From Yamagishiella unicocca (Eukaryota; Chlorophyta; Chlorophyceae; Chlamydomonadales; Volvocaceae): a stretch of 64,000 nt of DNA. The stretch lies in contig BDSL01000019.1 of assembly GCA_003116995.1 (NCBI GenBank), forward strand, positions 1,178,001 through 1,242,000, written 5' to 3'. Below, one piece after another: positions 1 through 17,626 of the stretch. Position numbers and translations under genes: made by a program. The notes under the pieces are model-generated. The model was not told the DNA's origin and did not search any database. It saw only the letters and a list, made by a program, of their open reading frames with translations. Each line of letters begins with the position of its first letter. Position 1 is the first letter of the stretch.

Positions 1-1821
1 CATATTTTCGAAATCACAGGAAGGTATGCAGCGGGTTGCAACAGGGTAAGCAGGGCCGGTTGCACCACCTGGCGCACGGAAGGCCTGTCCGGGTAACAGC
101 GTCCTGGGTAAAAACATCAATGTATCGGGCGACATCAGCAGGATACTCGGATAGTGTGCGCCTCTGCAAGCCGCCCGTCGTGTATGTGTTGGCACGAAGT
201 CTGTAATAAGTATGGTACGACAAGGCAACGAAGCGTCAGCACCGTCAGGAACGCCGGGTTCAGCACGGCAGCCACGAGGCCTCCTGGTGGTGCGGCTGTC
301 AGCCAACATGGTCTTCAAGGATCCGTGGAATACATTCTAGGATGCGCGTGAGCCTGCCCGACGCTTCCACTGTTGCTTGGTTGCCGTGAGCTCGACATCT
401 GGCCGTAGGCCGCACTGATCCGCGATATCTTGCCTGCAGTCGGGTCAGGATGTACGATAGGGTCAGTACGGAGATGGCCAGCAGCGCTGGCATGCGAACC
501 ATCTCACTTTCCACGCAAGTGCTCCGCAACATGCCAAGGCGGACACGTATACAAGGAGGATGGTTCTACCTCTTGGTCTGGAACCCACTGTAACCGTTAC
601 AACAAGGAGGACGACAAGTCACGGCCATCCCGTGGTGTGTGCTGTGTGTGCGGAGGGATGGCAATGGCAGGTGCCGAGCGGATTTACCATTGGACACGGA
701 CACAACAGGAATGGGTCGGACGAGGTGGAACGGCAAGTCCAGTCGCCCTCCCTGGCTCTCCTGCCTTGACGCCATGGGGCTGCCGCATGCGCTGCGCGGG
801 GCTGTGGGCGACAGCACAGCCGCCAAGTCGGACGAGACAGACGTCTTAAGATTCTGGGGGGCGTGGGGAAGAAGGTTGGGTACTTCAACTTGCGGCAAGC
901 TAGGACCCCAGGGGGGCGGTACACGAGGTAATAACTAAGGAGTAGGGCGTCGCGGGGCTCCGGTCGGGATGCCGTCCGATGGATGGGGTGGAAGTTGAAG
1001 GCCGCATACCGGTGTGCACTTTAGCATGGGGAAGGGGATCGCTCCTGTTGTGATTGTTGTAACGGTTGTTGTAACGGTTCTGTTGTGGGTTGACATGTCG
1101 CCAGGCGCCGGCGAGTCCTAGAGACGTCAGGAGGCTCAGCATCCGGCAGCAAAGGCCTGCTCCCTCCGTGCCATACAACGGCCGAATCCTTGGCTAACCA
1201 GCAGGCACAAGCTGGAGTACTGGTCCTGCATTCCGGTGCAGGCGGCGCTGACTTCCAATAATATAGCGTCTGGCATGTCGACGCTACGGAACGTGACTCC
1301 ACAGCCTCTTTTGGGAGCCTCATCGTACTGAACTTTGCACCCAAGGTCAAGCTGTCTCGTCGCCAAGTGCAGTCTTCACCCAGTCGCCTCGCGTGTGGCT
1401 TTTAGGGGACATATCGCTAGTTGCATTGCCCTATATCTGATCCACGACTGACCACTTCCCTCCCACGCACTGCTGCTGCCGTTGTGGATGCCAGGGCGGG
1501 TTCCCGGACCAGCAACCACAACGGCAAATGTTGTGCACAAAGCCCTCCGCAGCTCACGCAGAACTGAAGGAGCAGCCCTTGGTGTCCGATGGTGACTCGG
1601 ATCTAATATTTAATAGCTGGCGTGCGTTGGACATGGCTACCTTCCTCCTCCCGCGGCCGGTGCCAGTATCCAGTACACGTTGTACCGCTGAAACGTACAC
1701 GCATACATGCTGACATGCTGACCAGCTGCTTGGCGGTACGCAACACGAGTGCGATCGAAAGGTCACTGTTCCCCCTGTGGACCGATATCCAAGCCAAAGA
1801 TGCCAGAACCCGCAGAATGGC
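1..1821. other. No gene supported; downstream flank of the armadillo-like gene
   Basis: Short overlapping reading frames occur on both strands, but none has a coherent composition, recognisable motif or consistent splice pattern. The stretch lies beyond the inferred stop of the minus-strand gene at 1822. It holds several GTAACCGTTAC-type words near 590-600 and 1068-1082, which are partly palindromic. No promoter, RNA gene or element end could be identified. Confidence 0.4.
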
Positions 1822-7508
<5,687 letters not shown>

Positions 7509-9326
7509 AGCAGTCGGGCTGTAAAAGGCGTCGGCGCCAGCTGAGGGCTGCTGGCGTTTCTGAAATAATTGGCTTCTCAGTCCAGCTCTGTCGATGCGTC
7601 GTCTAACAGCTGGTACAGGCGGCCACCTGGCGGTGGGCCCCCTGTGCTGCCTGGTACTGCCAAGTCAGCGGCTACACGGATTAGGAGCCGTGAGACAACT
7701 GCTCTCTCTCGCGACTGTCTCGCGTCCGGTAGTCCAGCTTGGACGTTGCCTGCGCACTCCATCCCAGTCGGGGGCAAGTCAAAGCGATAAGTATATTGAT
7801 GAGTGTGTTAGCTTGAGTCCCTTATTTCCGCGGAGACCTGCGTGGGCTATGGCTGAAGCTATCCATGGGCATGCGCCCTCCATACCTTCAGCATTCCAGA
7901 GCAAGCTGTATTTCACGTGGAAGATATCTTTCTCGACCGAGATAAGGCAGTTGACATATGTAAAGAATGTACGAAGCCTCAACCTGTCTACACCAAATGC
8001 GCGTTGCAGGGGAAGAGATAGACCGCGCGACTAAGGAATAAATTTGTTCTGTATATGGTACTACCAGCTACGTGCTTGCAGCTATCTGAGTCTCAACAAA
8101 CTTGAGGACTCCGAACGTCCTATCTTTCGGCATTCCACCAAATGCAAAATACTGTACCATAGAGCTTCGTAACCAGTTTTATGTCCTATATTTATGACGC
8201 CGATGATACGTCTCACGCTCTCGACGTCGAGGCGTTCGCGGCAAGAATACGGCGCTCAAAATGACGTACGAACAAGAGTGTACGACGGTCGTGCAACTAA
8301 CTACTTGACTATGCGTTACATCAAAAGGTGGTCGGCAAGGTTCACTTGGTTGCTATACATCGACCCGTCTTCCTGCCGTGGGTTGCTGCGCCTGTTGTCG
8401 GTGTGCTTTGCCTGGTCATTCGGAGTTCCGGACATGATCATAACCTACGCAGAGTAGCTTTACGAGAGTATATGCAACTGATTAACCTGTACTCGTAGCC
8501 CTAAGCGAATGGCTGGGGCCGGTTCGCTTCTGGCTGGAGTGACGGCACAGGTGCCGGGGCCGGCGGCTCAGCGGCGACATGGCCGCAGCAAGCTATGTGT
8601 CACAGCCCAAGCAGATAAATCGGAGCGATGGAGGCCGCAGGGAGAAAGGGGATCAGGCGGCGGCAGGGGCTCAGGTGCGCGCGCATCTCAAGTTGTCCCG
8701 TAGCCTTGGGCATGTGTATTCAAGCTGGGTTGGCAATCTCCGGTATCTAGATCTGCAACAAATGCCGGCTCGTTCTGCACCATAATTCGCGTAGCGCCAA
8801 AGCCCCAACCATAACGAAACGGCTCAGGGCAACACATTCCTGCACAGTAGGCAGCCGTGAGGATTTGATCGCGGCTGTTTTGTGCCTTTGAACGTTATCA
8901 AGCACACAAGCATTCCTATCTGCTCGCAAGGAAGGGTGTAACACATAGTACAGTCATCCCAGCACATCCTTGGGACCATTATACCGGCACATCCTTGCGA
9001 CCATTAAACCTCGTTACATCGACGGTCCCTCCCAGCCCCCTGGCTAGAGCGCCCCGCTTCGCCCTGCCAGCGGCGCGCGCATGGGCAAGTAGGGTTCATT
9101 CGCAAGCTCGCCCTCGCCGCTCCTGCGCCTGTCCAGTACAATCAAGTTTCACACCTGCTGGATTGCGTTTGTCGGTGCCCTCCTATTTCAGCGCCTCTGG
9201 AGTACACGTGGACTCCTTCGCTACCCCACACTCCGCGGTGAAGCCGCAACTCACGCGCCACGCTCTGCAACTCGGGCCCCGCTTCGCCTACCAGGCCTCC
9301 ACACCCCTCCCGCACTCCTACCATGA
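7509..9326. other. Intergenic, head-to-head between armadillo-like gene and RNase J
   Basis: Mostly AT-richer sequence with no supported gene. A minus-strand frame at 7777-7577 has a helical-looking stretch (VVSRLLIRVAADLAVPG) and could be a 5' exon of the armadillo-like gene, but no convincing donor was found. The plus-strand frame at 8995-9423 is rich in Ala/Arg/Ser/Pro with few acids, like an algal plastid transit peptide. It may contain the RNase J N-terminus, but its frame differs from the catalytic exon and it has no ATG. Confidence 0.4.
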
Positions 9327-12300
9327 TCAGACCTTCCGCCCCACACTTTTGGTGGACCCCACACGCCAGGAGGCGGAGGCGGAGGCGGGGGCGGGGGCAA
9401 CCGCCGCGGCAAGACATTCGTGAGCGAGTCCGGCATGAAGCTGCGCACCTACGTGGCTAGCGACGGTCAGGAGCACCTGGGGAGCGCGCTGCAGAAGCGC
9501 CGAGTCAAACCCTTCCCCGGGCCGCCGCCGGACTCGGGCCCGCCCCTGCGTATCGTGCCCATCGGCGGGCTGGGGGAGATCGGCATGAACTGCATGATGG
9601 CGGGGGTGCGGGACCGCTACATCGTCATCGACGCGGGCCTTATGTTCCCCGAGTGAGTGATCAGCGGGAGGCAGGGAGGGGCGACGAGGGGATGTGGGTC
9701 GGGGGTAGCGGAAGGGAAAAGACGGGGGATGAGTAGGGGTTGGGTTTTAGGGTTTTAGGAATGTGGGTCGACCACGAGCGTCGACGATGCGGTGGCGGCC
9801 GCCCAGATCCTGACGCTGGGCCCACAGACTGACGGCAGCCCCTTGGACACGTGGCAGCCCCCTGGACACGTGGCAGCCCCTTGGACACGTGGCAGGCCCT
9901 GGACACGTGGCAGCCCCTGGACACGTGGCAGCCCCTTGGACACGTGGCAGCCCCTGGACACGTGGCAGCCCCTTGGACACGTGGCAGCCTGTTAACAAGC
10001 TGCCACAGCCCTACGGTCCCAAGCCGCATAGGCCGCACCCCCTGTGCCGTTCCGCTGTCACTGTCACAGCACCTGCCGCCGTCTCATGCGCCCCCTCCCT
10101 CGCCCCCACTCCTCCCGGCCACCACCTGCCATCCCGTGCCCCCGTCCCTGCCTGCTACCACTGCCGCAGCTTCTCCGACCTAGGTATGCAGAAGATCCTG
10201 CCCGACACGGACTTCCTGGCTCAATGGCGGGACCGCATCGAGGCGCTCATCATCACACACGGCCACGAAGACCACATTGGAGCGCTACCCTGGGTGGGTC
10301 GGTGGGTCGGTGGGTCGGGAGAGGGGCAACGAGGGAACTCGTGTAAATAAAACAGGAAAGCGGAAGATGGGGCAGGGCAGAACGGGGCGGGGAAGGGCAA
10401 CCGGTGAATTGGTAAAGGAGGGGGGGCATGTGTATTTCACCGGTAACAGGTGAGAGGGAGGCCGGGAGGTGGCATGGGTGGATGTTCTGAAGAGAGACTG
10501 GGGTAAGCGAATTGGGTTGCGGGGGGCCGCACGGGGGCTCTGTACGTTGGCTCCGCCCATTCTCATCAGCTGTGTTACAACGGATCTGCCCCCCTCCCTG
10601 CCGCGACTGGCTGCCTGCAGGTGGTGCCGGCGCTGGACCCCTCGACGCCCATCTACGCCTCCTCCTTCGTCATGCAGCTCATCAAGCGCCGCCTGTCCGA
10701 GTACAACCTGTGGGATGAGAAGCGCTTCATCAAGTTCGACATGAGGCAGCGCTTCCAAGCGGGACCGTTCGAGTAAGAGCTACCTTCAGCGCTTTGCTGA
10801 AGGTTTGGTAGGACACCGTCAGCAAAGGGGGTGTGCCGTCAGCAGCCGCTCACGCTTCCTCGTAGTCTGATTCCGGGACACTGGCCCCGATGCCATGTCG
10901 CTAAGGTTTGGGGATGGCTTGATGTCTGTTGACCCCCTCCTCTCTCCTGGCTTCCGTCGACGCCACGGGCCGCATCGGCCTGTGCGGCCTCCCGGTGACA
11001 GTGCGTGTTGTAGCCAGCAGCCGGCCCCCTCCCCTCCCCTCTCAGGATTGAGCCAGTCCGGGTGACCCACTCCATCCCGGACTGCTGCGGCCTCATCATG
11101 CGTAGCGCGGAGGGGACCATTGTGCACACCGGTGGGTAGATGGATGGGGTGAGGGGGGTGGGGGGATGAGGGGGTACGCGGGCAGGCCGGGCCGGGGCCA
11201 GATCAGGCCGGTTGTATGGGAGGGCGGCAGGGCATGGGGCTGCGGCCGGCGCCGGCATAGAGGCAACACGCACACCTAGATGTTTGAACCTCCATGCCTC
11301 GCCGTACACCGTGTGCCGTACTCCAGGCGACTGGAAGATCGACGAGCATCCCCTGGACGGTCAGCAGTTCGACCGCGAGCTGTTCGAGGCGCTAGGCTCC
11401 GAGAACGTGGCGCTGATGATGAGCGATTCAACCAACGTGCTGTCGCCGGGCCGCACCGTCAGCGAACAGGTGGGTGGGTGCCGTACTAACGGTACGACTT
11501 GAGAGCTACGGTACGTGTTCTGGCAGGAGTGGATGCGTTGAAGGGGGCCTGGGCTGAGCCGGCCAGGAGCCCCAGGTATGGCCCCCCTCGCGCATGAAGC
11601 TGAGATGCTCCCACCTCTTGTCCTCGCCAGGAGTTTGTTTTTGAAATACCGAATGTACGGCTGCCGTACCAACCGCTTCCCGGCCGTGCCTCCTCCAGGT
11701 GGTCCACAACTCCATCGTGGAAAAGGTGCTGGAGCACAACGGCAAGGGCCGCGTCATCTGCACGCAGTTCGCGTCCAACCTGCATCGCCTGTACGGCGTC
11801 AAGCGGGCGGCGGACGCGGCGGGCCGCAAGGTCTGCTTCGTAGGTGAGAGGAGCTCCGGGTGGCGCCGTTGGCGGCCTTTTTGCCTTTCTGGAAGCATCC
11901 CTACCCTCGCCACACACGTCCCTCCCCCTACTGCTAAATAGCTTTGCCGCCGAAGGTCGACATACGACCTTCGTCTTTCGTATCCTCACCCCAGTTCTCC
12001 AGTTCTCCAGCATGCATCTCAAACCCCCTCTTCTAAACGGTTTTTTCACGGGTCTTCCTCGAAATCCCCCTATTGCTACCAGCTCCCCGTCTGGCCCTGG
12101 TCCCACCTGGACCGCCTCCCCGACCCAGTCCCTTCCCAACCACTTCCCAACCGCCGCCGTGCACACCTCAACCACCCCAACCGCCCCAACCGCCCCCCAT
12201 GCACTGCACTGCACGCTCCCCGTCCAGGCGCCTCCCTGTCCCACTACCTGGAGGCGGCCTGGCGCGACGGCCGCGCCCCCTTCGACCCCAAGGAGCTCAT

Positions 12301-15300
12301 GCAGCCCGAGCAGCTGCGCCATGCCAACCCCAACGAGGTCCTCATCGTCACCACCGGCTCGCAGGGGGAGCCCCGCGCGCAGCTGTCCATGGCGGCGCTG
12401 GACGCCTCCAACATGCTCAAGATCCTGCCCAATGTGAGTGGCGGGGAGTGGCGGGGCGGGGCGGGAGGACCCGGGGCGGGGCGGGAGCGGGGCGGAGGGG
12501 CACTGTGTATGTGACGGAGGGCGGGACAGTGGCTGGTGGGGGGGGCCTGATGGCACGTTAGGGCGCGGCGGCTGGACTTTAGGATGCAAGGAGCTGGGGC
12601 TGGGGGGCGGATACCAGGGGGCAGCACCAGGGGGCCCCCGCGGCGCGCGGGTGGTCGGTATGTGTACGGAGGCCTGCAGGACTGGAGGACTGAGTGGATG
12701 GGGGCCCTGATTGTGCTCCGGGCTGCGGTACCCCTCCTCCTCCCACTTGTCCTCCTCCTCCTCCTCCCCCTCCTCCTCCTCCTCCTCCCCTTCCTCCTCC
12801 TCCTCCCCCTTCTCCCCTCCTCCTCCTCCTCCTCCTCCTCCTCCCCCTTCTCCCCCTCCTCCCCCTCCTCCTCCTCCTCCTCCCCCTTCTCCCCCTCCTC
12901 CCCCTCCTCTCCCCCTCCTCCCCCTCACACCCTCCCGCACCGCACCCCGGTACGTGCCCCCGCAGGACCTGCTGCTGTACAGCGCGAAGGTGATCCCGGG
13001 CAACGAGGGCAAGGTGACCAAGATGCTCAACGCACTCGCAGGGCAGGGGGTGCGAGTGCGCCAGAGCCGCGCCGACAACCTGCACACCTCGGGTACGTGG
13101 GGGACAGCAGCTGGGTACGCGGTCTGCTTTCGCCTCTTCCCTGCCCTCGTAATGTTGTCGCAGATTGCTGCTCTGTTTCGCTGGGCTCCATTTGAAAAGT
13201 AAAAACATGTTACAATCTTGTTCGGTACTAGCAGCCTCCCGCCTCGCCCGACCCCACCGCATCCACCGCCGCATCCCCCGTGTTTCCTCTCCCCCCTCTC
13301 CCCCCTCTCCCCCCTCTCCCCCCTCTCCCCCCTCTCCCCCCTCTCCCCCTCTCCCCCCTCTCCCCCCTCTCCCGCCTCTCCCACCTCTCCCACCTCTCCC
13401 GCCTCTCCCACCTCTCCCGCCTCTCCCGCCCCCCCCAGGCCACGCCTACCAGGAAGAGCTGGTGGAGGTGCTCCAGTCCGTGCGCCCGCAGCACTTCCTG
13501 CCGGTGCACGGCGAGTACGCCTTCCTCACGGAGCACGCGGTGCTGGCCAAGGAGCGGGCGGGGATCAACTTCGTGGATGTGAGCGGGAAGGAGCACGGCG
13601 GGCACGGGAGGCAGGGGGATGGAAAGGGGAAAGGGGAACTGGTGGTCGATGGGTTGCCGTCGGGGAGGAGCAGGGAGGTGGGCCGAGGGAAGTGGGCGGG
13701 GCGCTGGTGTGCCTGCGGCCTCGTTGGGCGGGTTGCTGAAGCTGTGTGTGCTGAAGATGACGTGGCGGGAGGCGGATGGTGGCGTACGACAGATGGACGG
13801 GAAACTGGGCTGACAGCCCCGTTCCACATACCACCCGCACACACCTTCGGCGCGTTCCCCCCCTCGGAATTCCTCCCCCCCCCTCGCGCCACTAACCCTG
13901 GGCCCTCCACCCCCGGCACGCACGCGTGTCCGAAAACTATCCGCCAGTTAGTTTCCGCTCTCCGTTTCCTATGCCATGTAATCGGGCCTTATCGCTCCCC
14001 CCCGCCCCCGCCCTCGCGCCACTCAGGTCATCCGCAACGGAGAGATGCTGGCGGTGCGCGAGCGGCGCAACCGCAACACCGTCTCTCTGGGCAGCATGGC
14101 GGCCGCGCAGGTGGCGGGCCGCGCCCGGAGGCCTGTCGAGGACCCTAGCATGGTCAAGTACGACGGCGACGAGCCCACCTACTTCTTCAACGACGGCGGA
14201 AAGGGCACGGGGACCAGACAGGTGCGGCTGCTCGCTCGCGTGCCGTTCAATCCTACTGCCGCAAAACCCTCTCTCCTCAAAACCCTGGACAACCAACCCA
14301 TCAACCAACCAACTAATCAACCAACTAACCGATTCGACTGGCTAAACAACCAACCGACTACGCCCTCGGGCACCCCGCCCCTGTCGTCGGTGCTGGGTCG
14401 CAGGAGATGGATATTGACATGCGGTCCACGATGGCGATGGAGGGCGTGGTGGTGGTGGGGGTGGATGTGATGCGGGGAGGGGGCGGCGAGTACAGCCTGG
14501 CGTGCAACGTGCGGGTCACTTCGCGCGGCATGTGGACGGACGAGGGGCAGCTGCTGAGGCAGCTGACGCAGGTGAGCAGGATTCACCGCTGGTTTGGTTT
14601 GCTGCGTTCGCTGGGTTGGTTGGTTGGCCGGTTGGCTGGGTGAGCGCATGGGTATGGGTGGGTGGATTGCGGCGGTTGTCCAGAATGACCGAAGGCTGAG
14701 GCATGACTAGGTGAAGCGCAAGGGTTGTGCGCCGCTTCGTTTAGGAGGTCTCCTGTATACTTGTATTAAGCGGCGAGTGGCCAGCGTTTACAGCGTCAGC
14801 TTCCAATGGCACGATTATCCCTGTCAACCCGACGCGCACCGGCACCTGTACGGCATCTCACATAATCGTACGCATCTCGAGGCGCTCCCTCAACCCCTGC
14901 CCCCCGTTCCCCAGGCGATCGAAGGCGCGGTGATGCGGCTGCCCGGCACCGCCTCGCTGGTGGAGGTGGAGCGAGCCACCATCGACACCGTCAAGAAGCG
15001 CTGCATCTCCTTCAACAACAAGCGCCCCGAGGTGATCGCCATCGCCTACGAGCACGACCCACGGGACGCCCACGTGGCTGAGGTGGCGGAGGCGCGCTCG
15101 GCGGCTGCACGGAGCATTAACGCGGCGCGCTCGGCGGCGGGTGCGCACTCGGGTTGTTTGGGTTGGCGCGGGGGGGCCGGGAGGGCTGTGGGGGCGGGGT
15201 CGGGCTGGATGAAGGCTAGGAAGCCTGAGCGGGCGTGGGTGGGCGCGAGTGGGCGTGGGCGGGCGTGGGCGGGCGGGGGGGACGGGAGTGACGGGGGGGC

Positions 15301-16216
15301 CGGGGGTGACGGTGGTGACGGGGTTGACGGGGGGGGGGCGTTTGACGGGGTTGACGGGAGGGTCCGGGGCGAAACGTGTCGCCTAGGAAGCGTGGGAGCT
15401 CGCCAGGGTGGGCCGCATGCGGGGGCTAGGTGTCGCATTTTGGCATTTAGGTCAACGTAAGGACAGTGTCCCTACTTGCACGCGGCGACAAAGCTGCCGT
15501 GTCGCGGCCCTAGGTGCTGCCGGTGTCCCATGACCGCCATGGCGAACAACCGGCCTGAGTACTGTGCCGCTGCCGCTACTCGACGTGCTGCAGATGACGG
15601 CTCGTCTCCGTCCTCGATGCTGTCACCGCTGCCGCGGCGAGCAAGAGTGAACCCCTGGGAGGCGGGAGCGCCGGGATCCAACGTCCGCCCCGCCGTTGCT
15701 GCCGGCGGCGGCGGTGCGACGCTGGTGCCTGGCGCCGCACGCCGCACGCGCCTTCCGCTGCCTTCGGAGCCCTCAGACCCCGCCGCCGCCCCGCCGTCTC
15801 CACCCACCTCGGAGCTCACCCCGCGCTCGAGAGCGCGGCGGGTGCGGAGCGCCAGCGCCGCCGACGCCGACGACATCATCTCCATTACGGACAGCGCGGA
15901 CGATGACGAGGAGGACGCGGGGCCAGTCGCTCGCACCCCACGCGGCGGCTCCGGAACCGCCGAGCCGAGCAGCAGCAGCGCCAGCGCCAGCGCGGTGGCG
16001 GGCGAGGACACCACCCTGGCTCGCATGCTGCGGGTGCGCAAGGCGGCGGTCAGCTCCCGGCGCGCTCGCACCGAGCCCGCGGGTGAGGTAGCCGGCGAGG
16101 CCGCCCCGCCCGGGCCGCCACCGTCGCAGCCGCTGGACCCCAAGTTTATGCAGGACCGGCGGCGGCGGAACCCCCGCGATGACCCTTCGAAGCTCGACGA
16201 CCCGGATTACGGCTAA
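9327..16216 (+). CDS. RNJ: Ribonuclease J (metallo-beta-lactamase / beta-CASP), probably plastid
   Basis: RNase J is a zinc-dependent 5'-3' exo- and endoribonuclease; plant and algal forms act on chloroplast RNA. Exons with consistent phases: up to 9652, 10170-10293, 10621-10772, 11046-11131, 11327-11469, 11699-11843, 12228-12433, 12966-13092, 13439-13578, 14027-14221, 14404-14571, 14915-15140 and 15594-16216. The family motifs appear in order: [11 protein letters not shown] near the start, DAGLMFPD, the zinc ligands [29 protein letters not shown], then beta-CASP motifs [22 protein letters not shown] and PVHGEY. Zinc ligands and catalytic residues look intact. The last exon is a low-complexity Ser/Pro/Ala/Asp tail ending DPDYG. 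The frame is open from 9327 and the first Met in it is at 9435 (850 residues from there). A transit peptide must come from an upstream exon I could not resolve. Confidence 0.9.
9838..9990. repeat. Eight tandem CACGTGGCAG (G-box) units in RNase J intron
   Basis: Eight copies of GGACACGTGGCAGCCCC(T/C) with 17-19-bp spacing. Each has the palindrome CACGTG followed by GC, the plant bZIP/bHLH G-box core. The array sits inside the first resolved intron of RNase J (9653-10169). Confidence 0.85.
12727..12932. repeat. CTC-rich polypyrimidine tract in RNase J intron
   Basis: About 200 bp of nearly pure C/T (CTCCTC and CCCCTCCTC repeats) in the intron between 12433 and 12966. On the other strand it is an equally long polypurine run, the composition that can form triplex (H-)DNA. 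Confidence 0.9.
13279..13437. repeat. CTCCCCC repeat forming a long polypyrimidine 3' intron end
   Basis: Roughly twenty CTCTCCC-type units run directly into the acceptor CAG at 13438 of RNase J. It is a very long version of the normal pyrimidine tract before a 3' splice site. Confidence 0.9.
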
Positions 16217-17626
16217 TCGCTGCGCGCCCTGCTTGCGTTGCGGCCACCTGCGTGGTTTGGGGTTTCGTGTCCTTGGGCGTCGGCCCTCATCAAGGTGGAA
16301 CCAAGCACGGGCTTGCGAGTGCCGCCAGAAGTTTGGAAACCCGTGCGGCGGAGGCGCACCCGGTGCCATTGCGGACAGGCGGAGACGGGCCAGGGGACAG
16401 GGAGAGGTATGTGAGGGTTTCGAGCGGCATCCCACCTGTTGTACATTGTACAGTACTGCGATTACACATCCTGTTGGTGGGACGTGAGCCGACGAGCGTA
16501 CTCCTGGGCCGCGACGCTCCAATGTTTATGGAGTGGGGCGGATGACCGAAGGAGGCTATGACCGCCGCATGGCGCCGCACGCGGTTTGCGCTGTATGAAA
16601 CCTGATGTGACGAGTCGAATGACAGTTTCACACTGTAAGAGGAGTGTCGTGCAGCAAGCACAGTGGTGGGCAATCTGCGCGCCGAAGCACATTGTCTCCC
16701 GCGCCAGCACTAGGACTGTAAGCACAGCCACACATCTCAGGTACACACGTCACTCAAGGAACGGTAAAAGTCCAGTTGCTCACTGCGCCTTTAGCGATGC
16801 CCGGATGCTCCGCTAGGAATGACACATAGGAGTGACCACCGCCGCCTGGGCGAGCTGCAGCACCCCTGGACACTCGTTCGTACCGCCCTGCGTCGTGATA
16901 GCCTTCCCCGCACCAAGTGCTGGTCCGCACCACACCGCATCATCGCACTGCGGAGTCATTATGTCATGTTACCCCGGTGCCGTTCTGCGCCACAACCGAA
17001 GCCGCACCGGCCGCAGCACCTTCCGGCATCAAGTGCGAACAGCAGCAGCACGTCGCCTGCCACGTGAGAGTAAGTACATCAGACCGTACAGCCTCGACGC
17101 GCACCGGCAATGACAGGACGGCGCCATCCAGCACGGCCGTCACCGCTACCGTAATGCGACGCAAGGGGCTTTGTCCATCCACTGTCGCCCTCCTGTAGTT
17201 CAGCCTGAAGATCCTGCCAGAACAGTCCTGCCAGAACACCGTATGTGCTCCACCTTCTCCAAATTAAATTGCCTCGCCACACCTCGAAGCCGCTTGTGGA
17301 CTTCTTCCCGTTACAGCAACCCGTCGCCACAGGAAAAGCAGTCCATCGCCACTAGGCCCGAATGGTCACGAACACTCGCTGGGCAATCGCAAACTTCGGC
17401 ATAGGTCGCATGGTCACACAGCTCATCCCGCTCACAGATCAATCCATGCTCTATACCATTGTCACCATTCCGACACCTTCCCGTAGACCCCGGGAGTGCA
17501 GTCGCCAGCGGAGCCCATCCCCAGTGGCAACCCCTCCCTCTCCTGCGCCCTCCCTGGACAGGGCTACCGATACGAAGCCGAGTGCAGGTATCGTCCCCGC
17601 ATTTGGCTGTGTGGAGAACCTCCCTC
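16217..17626. other. RNase J 3' flank and intergenic sequence; no gene supported
   Basis: The first few hundred bases are probably the RNase J 3' untranslated region. Beyond about 16750 nothing coding is convincing on either strand. Confidence 0.4.
16634..16638 (+). other. TGTAA poly(A) signal candidate, RNase J
   Basis: TGTAA, the usual poly(A) signal in chlamydomonadalean nuclear genes, lies 418 bp after the RNase J stop. A second copy follows near 16717. Confidence 0.4.

Noticed and set aside
8995..9423. Frame resembling a plastid transit peptide before RNase J
   Set aside because: No ATG in the frame and it is out of frame with the catalytic exon with no identified intron. It is kept only as a hint, not called as an exon.
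12579..13411. Long Gly/Glu-rich and Pro/Ser-rich frames around the RNase J introns
   Set aside because: They come from CTC and CTCCCCC tracts and overlap well-supported RNase J exons on the plus strand.
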